A stretch of DNA of 64,000 nt, from assembly GCF_020740795.1 (NCBI RefSeq), contig NC_067294.1, forward strand, positions 19,163,001 through 19,227,000, in the 5' to 3' direction. Both the position numbers and the translations under genes were made by a program. Below, one piece after another: positions 1-14,300 of this stretch. The notes beneath the pieces were generated by a model. It searched no databases. It was given only the letters and a program-made list of their open reading frames with translations, and was not told where the DNA came from. Within the stretch, counting starts at the first letter, position 1. Each line of letters starts with the position of its first letter. This stretch comes from Apus apus (Eukaryota > Chordata > Aves > Apodiformes > Apodidae).

Positions 1-2230
1 GACCAGCTTGATTAACTAAGTAAAGTGAGAAATCCACGTAAGGAACAAGGTAGTTAACAATGTAAAATATAAATCTAAACTTTAAAGTCTGTCCAGTTTT
101 AATAATGAATGCAGGGAGGTTTTAACCTATCATGGTTTGGTATTTATTTTACAATGATACAGTGGAAGCCAAGGTCACAAAGCTTCACATTCTTTCCTGC
201 TTCTGTCACAACTTGTTTTGAGGACAGCAAAATCCCATACTCCTGTGGTAAGTGCTATCTGACTTGGACTCAGGTATTTCCCCCCAAAATCTCAGTTTGC
301 AGTCTAAAAGCTTGCCCTCTTCCATGGGGAATCCCAAGTCTAAAGAAAATCCTTTTCACAAAACTGCTGGAAGCAAAGAAGTTAAAATAATGGACTTGAA
401 TGGCCACTTAAAGCAAACCATTGGAAGGTTTGGCAATCTCAGCCCCACTATCCATGTTTAAAAAGGTGGTGGCAACCACCTTTCGAGACAGTCACTATCA
501 CTGCAAACTTCAATTCAGTGGCCACTCAAACAACAAGGAGCTACGAAGCAGAAAAACACATTTGCGATGAAGCCAGTTCTGGGGCTTTGGGTAAGAATGG
601 CAAAGACTGTAATTTGGGGGAAATTCCATCCATTCTGCTGAACTCGGCAATCAGAAAGTTCAGGAGTCAAGATCACTGCCCACAAGGAACAGGAAGAAAC
701 TGAGATGCACAGCTGAAGGGCATAGTGGCCAAAAAGCTAACTACAGCCCAATGGACCTGGCAGTAAGGGAGGGCAGTTTGTAAAGAGGCTGTCAACCACA
801 CTCCAATCACTTCCAAATCCAGACATGCTGCTCTGAATTTCTCCAACCCCAGGCACAAGGCTGTCTCTGCACAAAGGCACTAGCATCAGCGATGGCTCCA
901 GAGGAGCCAGGATACAATCACTTTTATCACATAACCATAAAAATAATGGTGCCTTGTCTGCATTAACATCACCTTAAATATATAGCCTATCCATGGAGTA
1001 CTTGTTTTCCCTGTGCATAAAAAGTTCTCATAGCCAGGAACACAAACCCCCGTAGTATCTGGCACAGGTAACACTCCATGCAACACAACATATGGTGATG
1101 TGCTTGCCCTACAGCTTCCCAGGCAAGGTAAGTTTTAAGAAGGAATTAAAAAAATGACAAAGTCTACTTCTGCTCTAGTCTAAGTAGGAGATAACAGAGA
1201 CAGGACTGCACAGGTTTGAGCACTGACTTCCTATTCCTGCTTGTCCCTGCTTAGCTCATCTCCACACTCACTTTCCAAAACACTAACAGTTAAGATAAGC
1301 AGCTTGACACAACTCAGGCTTTGCTCTCTGTCATTCTCCAAAAACCAAGGAACAGGGTTTTGTATTAATTATACTTTAGGGGCATTGAAAAAAATGCACT
1401 AAGGGCCTTGGAAAATAATATTTTGCACATATTCTCCAAAGAACTGTAAGCTGTACACATAGCCACTAGAAGATACACAAGATTCACTAGATAACTTGTT
1501 TGAACACTAGAACTTGGTCAGACACTACTTTATATTTCTTAGATATTCTTCTCTGCCTTGAATACTCCAACCAGATAAACATAAGAACACAGAAGTCCTC
1601 TGACCGCATCGTCAAAACAGTCCCATCTCCGCCCAGATCCAGTCTTCAACAGCAGCCACAAGTAGACGCCTAGGGAAGAGTGTAAGGACAGGGCAAGCGT
1701 ACATGGTACTTCCTCCTCATACTTTCCCAGCCTTCAGACATTTTTAGCTCAGGGACTTCCTGAGCAGGATGCCATTTCTACATATTTGGTAATTCTCAAT
1801 GGATTTCTCTTCCATGACTTTGTGCAATTGTCCTGAGCCAGCCAGTGTAAATGTTTAATATCCACAGCACTGGTAAAGTTTCACATCACCTATATACTGC
1901 AAATAACCGCACAAACATCCTTTTGCTAGTTTTAAACCTTACTCTTACAAATCTCATTTGAATCCATCACCCCCAGTTTTCATACCAGGACACAGAGCAA
2001 ACAATCAATTCCCAGGAGGGTTGCAGATGTAACAAAGAAACCAAGTGACATGAATTCCTTGTAGATTAAGATTACTTACTAGTTGTAATAGGCTCTATGT
2101 TTCACCTAGTTACAAGCCTCTAGAATGAAGGGTACCAGGAAAAAAAAAAAAAAAAAAAAAAAGGATGTAGCAAACAGCATCTTGTTGACTTTCAGTGTCC
2201 TACTTTCATCATTTCTTGCCAAAAACTTAC
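1..2230 (-). other. PFDN1: PFDN1 intron 3 (partial)
   Basis: AT-rich intron between exon 3 and a final exon off the left edge. I looked for the expected C-terminal helix of PFDN1 on the minus strand and did not find it. Apart from the homopolymer at 2140-2162 I see nothing recognisable. Confidence 0.75.
2140..2162. repeat. Poly(A)/poly(T) homopolymer
   Basis: An uninterrupted run of 23 A on the plus strand, inside PFDN1 intron 3 and 68 bases from the exon 3 donor. No retroelement body is recognisable on either side, so this looks like a simple repeat. Confidence 0.95.
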
Positions 2231-2315
2231 CTCTAGTTCCCTGATTTTCTCTTCAGCTATTCTCTGTTTTTCTAAAAGCTGATTATGAATCACTCCTTTA
2301 GACTGAAGAATAAAC
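2231..2315 (-). CDS. PFDN1: PFDN1 coding exon 3
   Basis: 85 nt: one base completing Met, then 28 codons from [12 protein letters not shown] to AEEKIRELE, the start of the C-terminal coiled-coil helix. The acceptor is CTTGTAG and the donor GTAAGTTT, in phase 0. GV at the EA position of the human protein and N for S are mild substitutions. A poly(T) tract on the coding strand lies 68 bases into the following intron. Confidence 0.95.
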
Positions 2316-5300
2316 CTACAAGTGAAAAAGAAGAAACAGACAACTGTTGAATATCTTTTACATCTGTTGTGCACCCAGCTGCACATCAAGAGTGAAACTA
2401 CAGTAACCTCTGCAAAGTGTTAATCCTCAATCCGCGCACTCTGGACAGAGGCAGAAGAAATCACTGGGCTGGCCTCAAAGGTTTGCTCACCAATCTCACC
2501 CATGATTTGGGAGGAAGAATATGGATGCACACAGATCTCCCTCTACCGTTCAGCGTCCTTGAATGATTCAAAAGCAGTTCTTGCACATGGCTAGCAAGGG
2601 GAGTCTGTCATCACATTCCTTCAAAAACATCTCCATCAGTTGATGGCATAAAGTCACAGAATCATCCTGGTTGGAAGGGACCTTGAGGGTCATCAAGTCC
2701 AATCATAACCTAAATCCACCAACCATAACCTCACCTACCCATTCAGTGCTTAAATCATGTCCCTAAGCACCACATCTATATTTCTTTTAAACACTTCCAG
2801 GGATGGTGACTCCCCCACCTCCCTGGGCAGCCTGTTCCAGTGTCCAATCACTCTTTCGGTAAAGAAATTATTTCTAATATCCAATCTAAACCTCGCCTGT
2901 CACAGCTTCAGGCCATTTCCTCTGGTCCTGTCATTATTCACTTGAGAGAAGAGTCTAACTCCCACCTCCCTACAACCTCCTTTCAGGTAGTTGTAGAGAG
3001 CAATGAGGTCCCCTCAGTCTCCTCTTCTTCAAACTAAGCAATCCCAGTTCCCTCAGCCTCTCTTCATAGGGCATATTCTCCAGACCTTTCACCAGCTTGG
3101 TAGCTCCTCTGGACAAGCTCCAGCAACTCAACATCCTTCTTGTAGTGAGGGGTCCAGAACTGCACACAGTACTCAAGGTATGGCCTCACCCAGGCTGACT
3201 AGAGAGGCAGAATCACCTTCCTGTTCGTGCTGGCCACACTATTCCTGATCCAGGCCAGGATGCCATTGGCCTTCTTGGCCACCTGGGCACACTGCTGGCT
3301 CATGTTAAGTTGGCTGTCAACCAGCACCCCCAGGTCCTTCTCCATCATGGAGCTTTCCAAGCACTCATCTCCAAGCTTTGCATGGGGTTGTTATGACTAA
3401 AGTGCAAGACCCAGCACTTGGCCTTGTTAAACCTCATACAATTGGTCTCAGCCCATCGATCGAGCCTGTCCAGGTCTCTCTGCAGAGCCTTCCTACCCTC
3501 AAACAAATTGACACTTCCTCCCAGCTTAGTGTCATCTGCAAACTTAATTAGGATTAAGTCAAGCAAGTAAGTCAAGGAAGTCCCATCTCATAGGTGAAAG
3601 CTATTCCTTACCATACTTAGATCACGAGCTAATCAAACCTACACAATAAAAAACAAAGCTTTCTACAGAGAAAGGCTGAGAGAGTTGGGGCTGCTCAGCC
3701 TGGAGAAGAGAAAGCTCCATTGAGACCTTACTGCAGCCTTGCCATATATAAAAAGGACTTAAAAGCCAGCCAGCCAAACTTTTCTCCAGGGCCTGTCATG
3801 ACAGGACAACAAGGGGCAATGGTTTTAAACTGCAAGAGGACAAGGCTAGATTGCATATAGAAATGTTTTATGATGAGGGTTGGTGAGACACTGGGACAAG
3901 TTGTTCAGAGAAGTTGTGGGTGTCCCATCCCCGGAAGTGTTCAAGGTTAGGCTGGATGGGGCTTTGAGCAACCTGATCCAGTGTAAGATGTCCCTGCCCA
4001 TGGTAGAAGGGCTGGACTGGATGGTCTGTGAAGGTACCTTCCAACCCAAACCATCTGTGATTTGATGGTACAGACCCAGGTGCTTCCACCAGAAACACAG
4101 AGCTGTGGTACACCTGCCTTTAGTTGAGCTTCCACAGCTACACTGCTCAGGGCCCACATCTCACTGACCTCCTAGCTCCTGTGCTTTCTACATTCAGATG
4201 GCTCTTCTATGGAGTGAAAAGCAGCAGTTTTTAACTGAAATTGCAGTTACTTGTTTCCACTTGTTCAATATTTTAATTGCCAAAGGGATTTGAAAGATGC
4301 ATTCGTAACATCTCAGTCACAGCAACCCTGCTCATCAGCGTGCAAAAAGCTGCCCGACATGCTCAGAAGAGCCCCTGGAGGAGCACCATCATCCAAAGCA
4401 GCTCACCAGCAGTTGGCACTGGCATCCCACATAGGTAAAGGACCACTAAGTTCAAATGAATGTTAGGAACCCTCTTTGGTTGTTTTTCATCATTCCAGAA
4501 ATAAAGAATGTACAAGCCACAGATTCACCCCTTCCCTACTTAGAAAGTCCTCCAGGGGATTTAGAAGGAGCCTCCATGGGTCATACCAGCGAGGTCAAGG
4601 TCTCCCTTCCAGCATCAAGTAGGGTCAGTGTCTTCCTGCCAGATGACAAGAGCTCATGAGTGGACAGTTAAAATGAGCAGTTTTAGACAGGGCAGAATCA
4701 GAGTGCATTCCCCGTCTGCTACAGGCAAATCTGAAATCAGTCTGTAATGCCATCTCTCCTGCCAAATGACATTATTCACGTGTTTGCTCTGGGCTTGGTA
4801 AACACAAACAGGAATCTGCCACTTGGCTTGAAATTCAGCACACTCTGCATCAGCAACGCAATAGCCAAAAGGAAAACTACCTGCCATGTGCATTCCTGAG
4901 ATGCATGGGAGCAGAACTGTGGTTAATGATAATGGTTTCCAATTAAAACTCCCTTTGGTGCTGCTATTAACTGCACTTAGCAATCACTTCCTCCTCCTTC
5001 TCCCACTTCTCTCCTTTTTCTGCTTCACCTCTTCTTTTCTACAATAACTTCCGGTGCATCTATATGTTGCAATTTTCTCAAATCTCTCCTTTTTTCCCAG
5101 TCTCAGTTCATTTTTACTACTGAAGTTATCTTTGTCCTGGATCTGCTCCTGTTCTTAACAACACAGCTCAGTTACACTGTCTTCACTCTCTTCATCCCCA
5201 CTTTTTGTTTTGGTGTCCCCACAATCAACTTTCACACAGTGGTAATGTTTTCAGGTCCCAGTACACATCAGCCTGCTGAAACCAAAGGTGGGCTTTGCTC

Positions 5301-8300
5301 AGTCTTGTGAAAATCAAGTCCATGACCACCCTGCTAGGAAAGAGAAGTTATTTACATTGCTATTAGATGCAGAGCCTGGAACCAGCCAGAGAGGAGCTAC
5401 TTTTCAGGACCACCATCAACCACATTATTCTCATGCTTTTACCTTGAGCCTGAAACATCAGAAGAAAGACATTAGCCTTCATACACACAAACACACCCTG
5501 TACATTTGGGGTGAAGACTGAAATTTTGCCTTCCTTCTGCAGGAGCTGCCATTAGTGAAAAACCAAAGCTGCAAGATGCCATCAATAAACAAAGCCATGA
5601 GTCCTTTCCCATGTCACAGCTTCCCTGAGTCTGTGTGTGTATATGAACATCTCCTTATTTCCTTTTTCTGTGGGGGCAGCAAGGAACACAATACCTTCCC
5701 ATTTGCTTCTCCAAATTGTATTGCATGATCGATCATTTTGGTTTCACTGACATCTCAAAACAAAAAGAAACACCAACACAGCTTGATCAGTTTTCCCCAT
5801 GCTGCTGCTGGGAAGGTCCCTGCTGGGCTACAGGCACTGAGTGAGCCCAGCCAGCTGAGAACCACTACAGGCATGCAAACCTCTGAACAAACAAGTGGCT
5901 GACTTCACTTCTATTCTGCAAATGTCAACAGCAGTCATCAGGGAAAATATCTTCCCTTCCACCCTCCTGCAATGCTCTGGGAGACGTGTGACAGCAAATT
6001 AAAATTGGATGGATCAAGTTAGCACTGACGACACTTAAGCAGGCAGCTGGGCACAAATACAACCACCCCAATTTTATTTGCCATAAAACAGTGGGTCTAG
6101 GGCCTGTGACCATTCACACGCTGGCTCAGAATCACAGAATCACCAAGGCTGGAAAAGACCTTTAAGATCATCAAGTCCAGTCTATGACCTAACACCACCA
6201 CATCAGCCAGACCATGGCACTAAGTGCCACATCCAGCCTTTCCTTGAACACCTTCACAGATGGTGCTTCTACCATTTCCCTGGGAAGTCCATTCCAATGT
6301 TTGATCACCTTCTCCATGAGGAAGTGCTTCCTAATATCCAACCTAAACCTCCCCTGGAGCAGCTTCAGGCCATGCCCTCTTGTCCTGTCACTAGCTGCCT
6401 GGGAGAAGAGCCCAGCCCCCATCCTGATTACAGCCTCCATTCAGGTAGTTGTAGAGAGTGATAAAGTCCCCCCTGAGTCTCCTCTTCTCCACGCTGACCA
6501 ACTCCAGCTCCCTCAGCCTCTCCCTATAAGACTTTCCCTCTAGTCCCTTTACCAGCCTTGCTGCTCTCCTCTGGACCTGCTCCAGCACCTCAAGATCGTT
6601 CTTGCAGTGAGGGGTCCAGAACTGCACACAGGACTCGAGGTGGGGCCTCACCAGTGCCAAGTACAGGGCAAGAATCACTTCCCTACTGCTGCTGGCCACA
6701 CTACTCCTGATACAAGACAGGATGCCATTGGCCTTCTGGGCCACCTGGGCACATCAGATGTCCCTGACTTGGCCAGCTGCATCCTTTAGAAGGTTTTCAA
6801 TAGCACCAGCTCCAAGTCACCCATTTTAATTCCCTGCTGCAAGCCTGTCGAGCCTTCTGACTTAAGCATACAGGTGCTGCCATGTGAGCTCTCAAAGGCC
6901 AGTTTTTTGAAAGCTGTAAATCCATATCCACAGTTAACTACTTAAATCTGTGCTTAACTTTCCAACTTCAGGACTACAAAAAACTCTTCAGTGGTTCAGG
7001 TTCTAGCTTGGGATACACACATTCTGGAGATCTTGGCCAAAGAAAAGGCAGAAGCTTGTTCTGCTCATTAGGTAAGAGGCTGCAGGGCACTTGTAATAAA
7101 CTGAAGTTTAAATTTAATCTGGATTTCATTATCCTAAGTAAAACACCAACTTGATGACTTTTTTTCTCTCACCAAGCTGGAAAATTAGGGCAGCATCATT
7201 CTGCTGCCTGCATTTAGTTAAATGTGTGACACCGTCTCCCACAGCATCCTTGTAGATAAGTTGATCAAGTATGGGTTTGATGATCAGGCAGTGAGGTGGA
7301 TCAAGAACTGGTTGAAAGGAAGAAGTCAGAGAGTTGTAGTCAATGGGGCAGAATCTAGTTGGAGGCCTGTGACTAGTGGAGTCCCTCAGGGGTTGGTACT
7401 GGGACCAGTGTTGTTCAACATCTTCATCAACGACCTGGATGAGGGTACAGAATGTACCCTCAGCAAGTTTGCTGGTGACAATAAACTGGGAGGAGTGGCT
7501 GACACACCAGAAGGCTGTGCTGCCATTCAGAGAGACTTAGACAGGCTGGAGACTTGGGCGGGGAAAAACCTGATGAAGTTTAACAAGGGCAAGTGTAGAG
7601 TTTTGCATTTGGGGAAGAAAAATGTCATGCACCAGTACAGGTTGGGGGCTGACCTGCTGGAGAGCAGTGTGGGTGAAAGGGATCTGGGGGTCCTGATAGA
7701 CAGGAGGATGACCATGAGCCAGCAATGTGCCCTTGTGGCTAAGAAGGCCAGTGGCATCCTGGGGTGTATTAGAAAGGGTGTGGTTAGCAGGTCAAGAGAG
7801 GTTCTCCTCCCCCTCTATTCTGCATTGGTGAGGCCGCATCTGGAGTATTGTGTCCAGTTCTGGGCCCGTCAGTTCAAGAAGGACAGGGAAGTGCTTGAAA
7901 GAGTCCAACGCAGAGCCACAAAGATGATGGAGTGGAACATCTCCCTTATGAGGAAAGGCTGAGGGAGCTGGGTCTCTTTAGTTTGGAGAAAAGGAGACTG
8001 AGGGGTGACCTCATCAATGTTTACAAATACGTAAATGGTGAGTGTCAAGAAGATGGAGTTAAGCTTTTTTCAGTGATGACCAGTGATAGGACAAGAAGTA
8101 ATGGATACAAATTGGAGCATAGGAGGTTTAAGGTGAATATCAGAAAATTTTTTTTTACTGTGAGAGTGACAGAGCACTGGAACAGGCTGCCCAGAGAGGT
8201 TGTGGAGTCTCCTTCTCTGGAGACATTCAAAACCCACCTGGACACCTTCCTGTGTGATGTAGTCTAGGTGACCCTGCTCTGGCGGGGGGGTTGGACTAGA

Positions 8301-11300
8301 TGATCTTTCGAGGTCCCTTCCAACCCCTATGATTCTATGATTCTATGTTTTCATTTACGAATTTTTAAGCTCAAGAACACTGGGAGGTTTTGAGGACTTA
8401 GGTCTTGCCTGAGTGAGTTTGTAAACAAGCCTTTCAAGTGCATGAACTTCACTGCCTGAAGGCACATGACCATCTGAGCTCTGGCCCCACTTTAGGGTCA
8501 CTGCATCACAGAGCTGAGGAGTTGCTTTCTACTCCGTGACACTGAGCTTGGCAGATAACACAACTAACACCAGCCCCTTGGCACTAATCAGCACCCAAGA
8601 GCTACCTCCACAGACAGCTCTGCCAGAGTCCTCTACCAGAGGCTCCAAGCTCCGAGAGCCTGTACATTGAACTGGGATGGCTTTTAAGTATTGATTGTTC
8701 ACAGAAGACAAGCAGCAAAGCAAATCCTCTTCCAGATAAATAAGTTAACTCATGCCTGCCTCCTCTCAGCACAGCATCACAGCACACACTAATAGATCTG
8801 TCAAACATGACACCTACACTATCAAACATGAAACAATAATTCAGAAAAACATTCCACACCACAGTGGCAATTACAAAGCTTAGTAACAATCACCTCTTCA
8901 TGCAGGAACTTTTTCACTGTTGTTAAATAACACCAAAAATATCTAGGTCAGAATGGACAAGTTCACCACGTCTCAGCTGGCCACCGATTTCAAATGGCTT
9001 GATTTGCCCAATTCCAGACACTTAACAATTTTTCCAGTGTCCACAGATAAAGGTAAAAACTCAAAACAAAACAAAGAAAATTAGGTAAGAAAGCTACAGA
9101 GAAGTGGGGTCATCGAGGACAGCAAAACGTTGGCTGCCAACAAGAGCAGCTCTGTAACAGAGTGAAATGTTAATGAATCAGCTGCACCAACCCGCTCTGG
9201 TCTCCTGGTGACTGCTGGTTCTCAAGTGCAACAGAAGGAACAAAAATAGAGCACAAGGGAACTGAAAGAAAAACCTCACTCTAAATATTCCCACTTGTTT
9301 CTATTTTCCTCCCTCTGATAGCATCAGGTTTTTTGTTTCCCTAACACAGAGAAAGTGGTTATACAGTCTCTCTGAGACTCAGTGCTTGTTTCTTTCCAAA
9401 GGATCTCTTATCCCTTCCGAATTACAAATGTCTAGATATGGTGCCCATTTGATCAGTGTTTATATAGCACTCCCTTGTGCCCTGACCAAAACAGTTGTCA
9501 GGCTGGTCAGCAATGCTGTCAACTTCATCATCTGTCTGCTCCTTTGTGTCACAGGGACACACCCACAAAGTGATGTTTGTACAGTGTAAGTAATTCCATA
9601 ACTCAGTCTGTTTGCACCAAAACTGTGCTGTTTACTTGACTTTAAGACATTATACTAGATACTGAATGATTCCTCTCTTAATGAATGAGGTTATGGAGAT
9701 GTTTGTTCAGCACACATCACTCTTCATTATGACATACAAGTCATTAAAGTCCTTAAAGGTGGAGCACCAGTGATGTTCATAGTCACGGTTTTCCACTAAG
9801 AACCCCTATTTGCAATTACTTGCTTGCAACTGCAACCGATGTCAGCCTTGAGTCCGTACACTTTTGGTGGCAGGCAGCTGTCTCAGATGCAAGCATGCTC
9901 TCCTCTCCCCGCTCTGCTAGGAGGGCATAGTTCAGGTGTTTCTCCTGACTGCCTTGCTGGTGAAAGAACTGTTCATATTAAAGTATTAAAACCAGGAGGG
10001 AAGGAGCCACACCACAGGCCAGAGGGTTTCTTCTCCAGTCTGCAAAGCAACTCTTCTCACTTGGGTCCTTATAGATCACTGGCAAGAAACCACATGGGGT
10101 GCCAGGGGAAGCCTTAGCTATTGCCCTGCCTGGTACCATATGCCCCTCTACCTAAATACAGACAGAAACCATTTTAAAGGAAGGAATGCTCCAGTACTAT
10201 TTTGCCAAAAGAATGATGAATGACAAGATCTGGAAGTCCATTCAGCCTGGCTCCCAGCTCCCACAAAGGGTCATTATAACTTCAGCTCTATGGTTCTCAT
10301 TGCATTTGGGAAACACTGTAGAACACCTTAAGAGACTGAAACGGAATCCAGCAACTTTGTACAAAGCCATAACATTATTTTAACATACTGCATTTCTAAA
10401 AGAACCTAACAAGCTACCCTATAACACAGCACGGTAATTTACATACCCTGCTCCTTGAAAATAAGCATTTTAATTAGACTGCGCCATGAGAAAACTTGAG
10501 CTAAGCCCAGTCATGCCCTCATCTATTTAGATGCTTTTTAATTTGGAACTTGCACTGCTGTTGAAGCTTTGAACATACTCAGTGTGAGATTATTGAGTTT
10601 TAAGTGCTGTTCAAAGCCAATGGAAGAGAAGCTTCCACCAAGCTGATCCCATGCAATCTAGCTTGATGGAAGCTGAGGCCACTGTGCACAATTACAAGCA
10701 CCCAGAAGTCCCCTTCAGCTCTCCTGGGGCCTACTGATGTAAATGATTCCCTGTGCAGTTGGGCACTGTTTATGCTCCAGCAAATTCCTGTTTCGGTCAT
10801 CCTACATCAATTACCCAGTTTGAAACAAGACAAGAAAGCAATATTTTAAAAAAAAACAACAACAAACAAAAAACCACCAAACATATAGTTTGTGCTTCCA
10901 CCCTTCATCTCTAAGGGTTTCATGCTTTTCAGTCTGCATTCAACAGACCATATGCCTTAACTAGGCATCTGTTCAGAAACAGATGGAGTTGGAACAGATG
11001 AGTTGAAGATTTCCTATGTTTCCTTTTATTTTAGTGGTCAGTCCTCTCATTGGGTCACTCTCAAGATAGCTAAACCTAACTATTCCTCCTCTGCCCCCCA
11101 TCCCCTGCCAAAGCAACACGTAACTTAAAGCAAAACAAATCCTGCAGCCTATATCGGGAGGATTATGTATGAATACATTCCAGGAGCAGCAGTTTATAGT
11201 TCACATGTCATTCTACTACTGCACTCAGACAGGACGATGTGCACTGGGAGCTGTTTGGGAACGAGACATGGGTCGAAGCACTCTGGCAGCATCTCTGGTG

Positions 11301-14300
11301 GGCAGCAGAATCTGTGCAAACTCACCTGGCAGCACCAGAGCATGCACAGAGACCAGGATTAGCGGCACTGGCAGCAGTCCAAACCCAGTCTTATGTAGGC
11401 CAGAACAAGGGTAACTTTTACTCCGAGGAACATTTGTAAGCCAGAAACCTATTTACTGCAAGGAGCTAAAGAAAGAGAACAAAAAGTGCCACGCTCTTTG
11501 CTTCCTCAAACCTCTCCACAGACTGGTCAAACACATCCATCCTGCTCTGCTGAGGGGGATTTGGTTTGTTCTGCACTTCAGGCCATGTTTACATTGAGTT
11601 TTCACTCTTTTTCTTTGGATCTGTCAATAGCTACAGCATATTACATTACTTCAAGCCAAAATAGTAACAGAGCTTGCAAACAGCAGTTTCTGCATTGCCA
11701 GACACTTAACTAGATGGTAGATTTATACAATTGTTCAGGCTTGGTTCTTTAAAAAAAGAAAGTAGGAATATACCTCTAAGTTTATATTATATATAGCAGA
11801 ACCCAAAATAATAAAAGCTGTGGTCTGCTTTTAAGAACATCATCGATTCTTTTTGAAGGCTCAATGAAAATAAATAGAATTCTAACAGAAAAACAGAAAG
11901 CAAATGCCTCCTCTCTACCATACAGGAATTAAAAACATTTGAGATTCAAACTATGTGGGGAAACTGCTGTTCAAGAAGCTGAAATCAACATGAGTGTTTT
12001 TCCTCGCTACAACTCTGGTTTAATGTTTTTTTTCTTCTACTTAACGTAATGTTTAAGTATGTAGCAATGACAACCTGTGGGTTGTTTAAGCAAAGGAAAC
12101 TCCAAATGACTACAGCATGCTTCTAGCACTTCAGATGGAGATTTTGCAGTCTAGGTTGTACAATATTTGAAAGCTGCAAGTGGCAGAAAACAAGCCAGTT
12201 TTCCAATCATGGGAAGTCAAGATCCATTTCTAAAGTTTCCTGCATTTTTAATATTTCCCCACAAATTCCTAAGGAAGAACATTTAAAACAAAACAAACAA
12301 ACAACAAAACCAAACAACAAAACCAAAACACATCAAAAAAATCCCCGTATCACCAAATGAACACTCATCTACAAAAACACAAACAAGAAAATGTTGGTAT
12401 GAACAGCCTGGTCAATCAATCTTAAATAAATTTCTATTTTAGTAATATTTTAGTATATATAGTAAGTCGTTTTCTATTGCTAAATCTTCTGTGATCAGAA
12501 AGCTGAATTTCGCAGTAGTAAATTAAGTTACCAGATGTGAATAAATGAATTACCGCTGTACTCTGACAGGCAAACTTATGTTTACCCTTTTCAGCAGCAG
12601 CCCTTCACTAAGAACCCATGCAGGAAAACTAGCAAAATCAGGATACATCTCTTTTGAAAAGCAAATCCACAGCTGCAAGAACAAAAAAAACAGCTTTATG
12701 CCTTACCCTGGAAACCTTTGAAATGCTAAGTAAGGAAGACCCAGCAACCGGCTTGTGGTTGTTAAATAGCACAGCCTTGGATTCTGCACATCGCAGGTCT
12801 TGCTACAACAAAGCATCAAAGCAAGCAACACAGCAAACATTGCAGAAGTGGATGTAAAGATAACCGAGTCTAAAGAATTCAAGCATAACATTATTACAGA
12901 GATATTTCTGCATACTAAATTCGCTAGTGCTAAAACAATCATGCTGTTGTTTCCTAATCAGTAAGAACAAACTTTTTAGAATCAGCATTTGTGGACTGAA
13001 AAAGCTGGATGTTGGTTTGGAAAATAGTTTCTTTTCAGATAGCCCTTTTTTTTTTTTTTTTTTTTCTGGCTAAAACATTCTGTTAATTCAGCAAATAGTT
13101 TTGGAAAAAAAAAAACAACAAACAACACCACCCAAAAATAAAAATTCAAGACAGCAGTTGCAGTATTCCTAAGTCCAGCACTTTAGTTCTTACATCTCTG
13201 TATTAAGTTTGTGTAAAATACAGGTGTCAGCCCACAGGATTGGTTTCCTCATATTTTACTTCATGTTGATATATACACAGCAGACTGGAGACAGACTCTC
13301 AGCATCTCCCCCCAGCTGTGGGCCCTGAGTGCTGGGTACCTCCTCACACCTTGCTCCACAGGCTTGAGATCCACTGACACCACACCTGGGAGGGAATCCC
13401 CAGGCAGGACAGGGATACACCAGTGACTCTCCCAGTACTGCTTTGTTACAGTGATTTGACCATTCTCCTTAGCCATGGGAAAGCTGAAGTGCCCACACAA
13501 AACAAACAGCCCTATGTGCTGAAAGAAGTGCTATAGCACCCAGCATGTCCTCAAGGACTAACCCTCGATTCCAACATTTATTTCCCTTAGGAAATGCAGA
13601 AAAAGACTCCAAATACAGTACTTTAAATCCACTAAATATTAAAGTAAATGGAAGTTTCTTAAGCACTTGAAGAACTTCAGAAAGAAAACAGTCGTGTTCC
13701 ATTATGTTTTTGCAAAGTCATTTGACACAGCAGGCCACAAAAGCAGGAGTAAAACGTTTTATACTTGTCTAGTATACAAAGGGAACTCTGTATCACTGAA
13801 GCCATGTGTTGCATTTGCAAGAGACCCCAGATTTCCTCTTTCTGGAGGTAAGACGAAAATAAAGGTGCTTTATTATGGCCCATGCTCCCCACAACAGTCT
13901 GACCTCCAAACCGCTGCCCTTCAAGTGACAGACCTCTTGAAAGCTCTGGCACTTCCACAGCAGCATGTTCCCTCTGGATCACAGCAGATCAAACTGGCTC
14001 TTCCAGCAACAGTGGCAGTCTGCAGGAGTACTGTGCCTCTGTTCTGACCCTTATCTTCTTAGTTTAGGTTTTGTCTCCTTTAGTTTTACTCAGGTAGCTC
14101 CTTCCTCTGCGTTGTCTACATAACAGACAGGGAAAAAGTTACGGATAAAGAAAAGACAAATGGAACAGATCTGTTTGTCTGTTTGAATGTCATACTCCTA
14201 GTGCCAACAGAAAAATGTTCTTAAAAAGCTAAATTATCTCCAGGCAAAGGAAACAAACACCAAGTAAAAGCTGTACCTAATTTTCTATCAAAATATCCAT

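Noticed and set aside
7222-8267. Possible protein-coding gene with reverse transcriptase
   Set aside because: It is a 5'-truncated CR1 element with a mutated active site, a frameshift and a typical CR1 3' tail, so it is listed as a mobile element.
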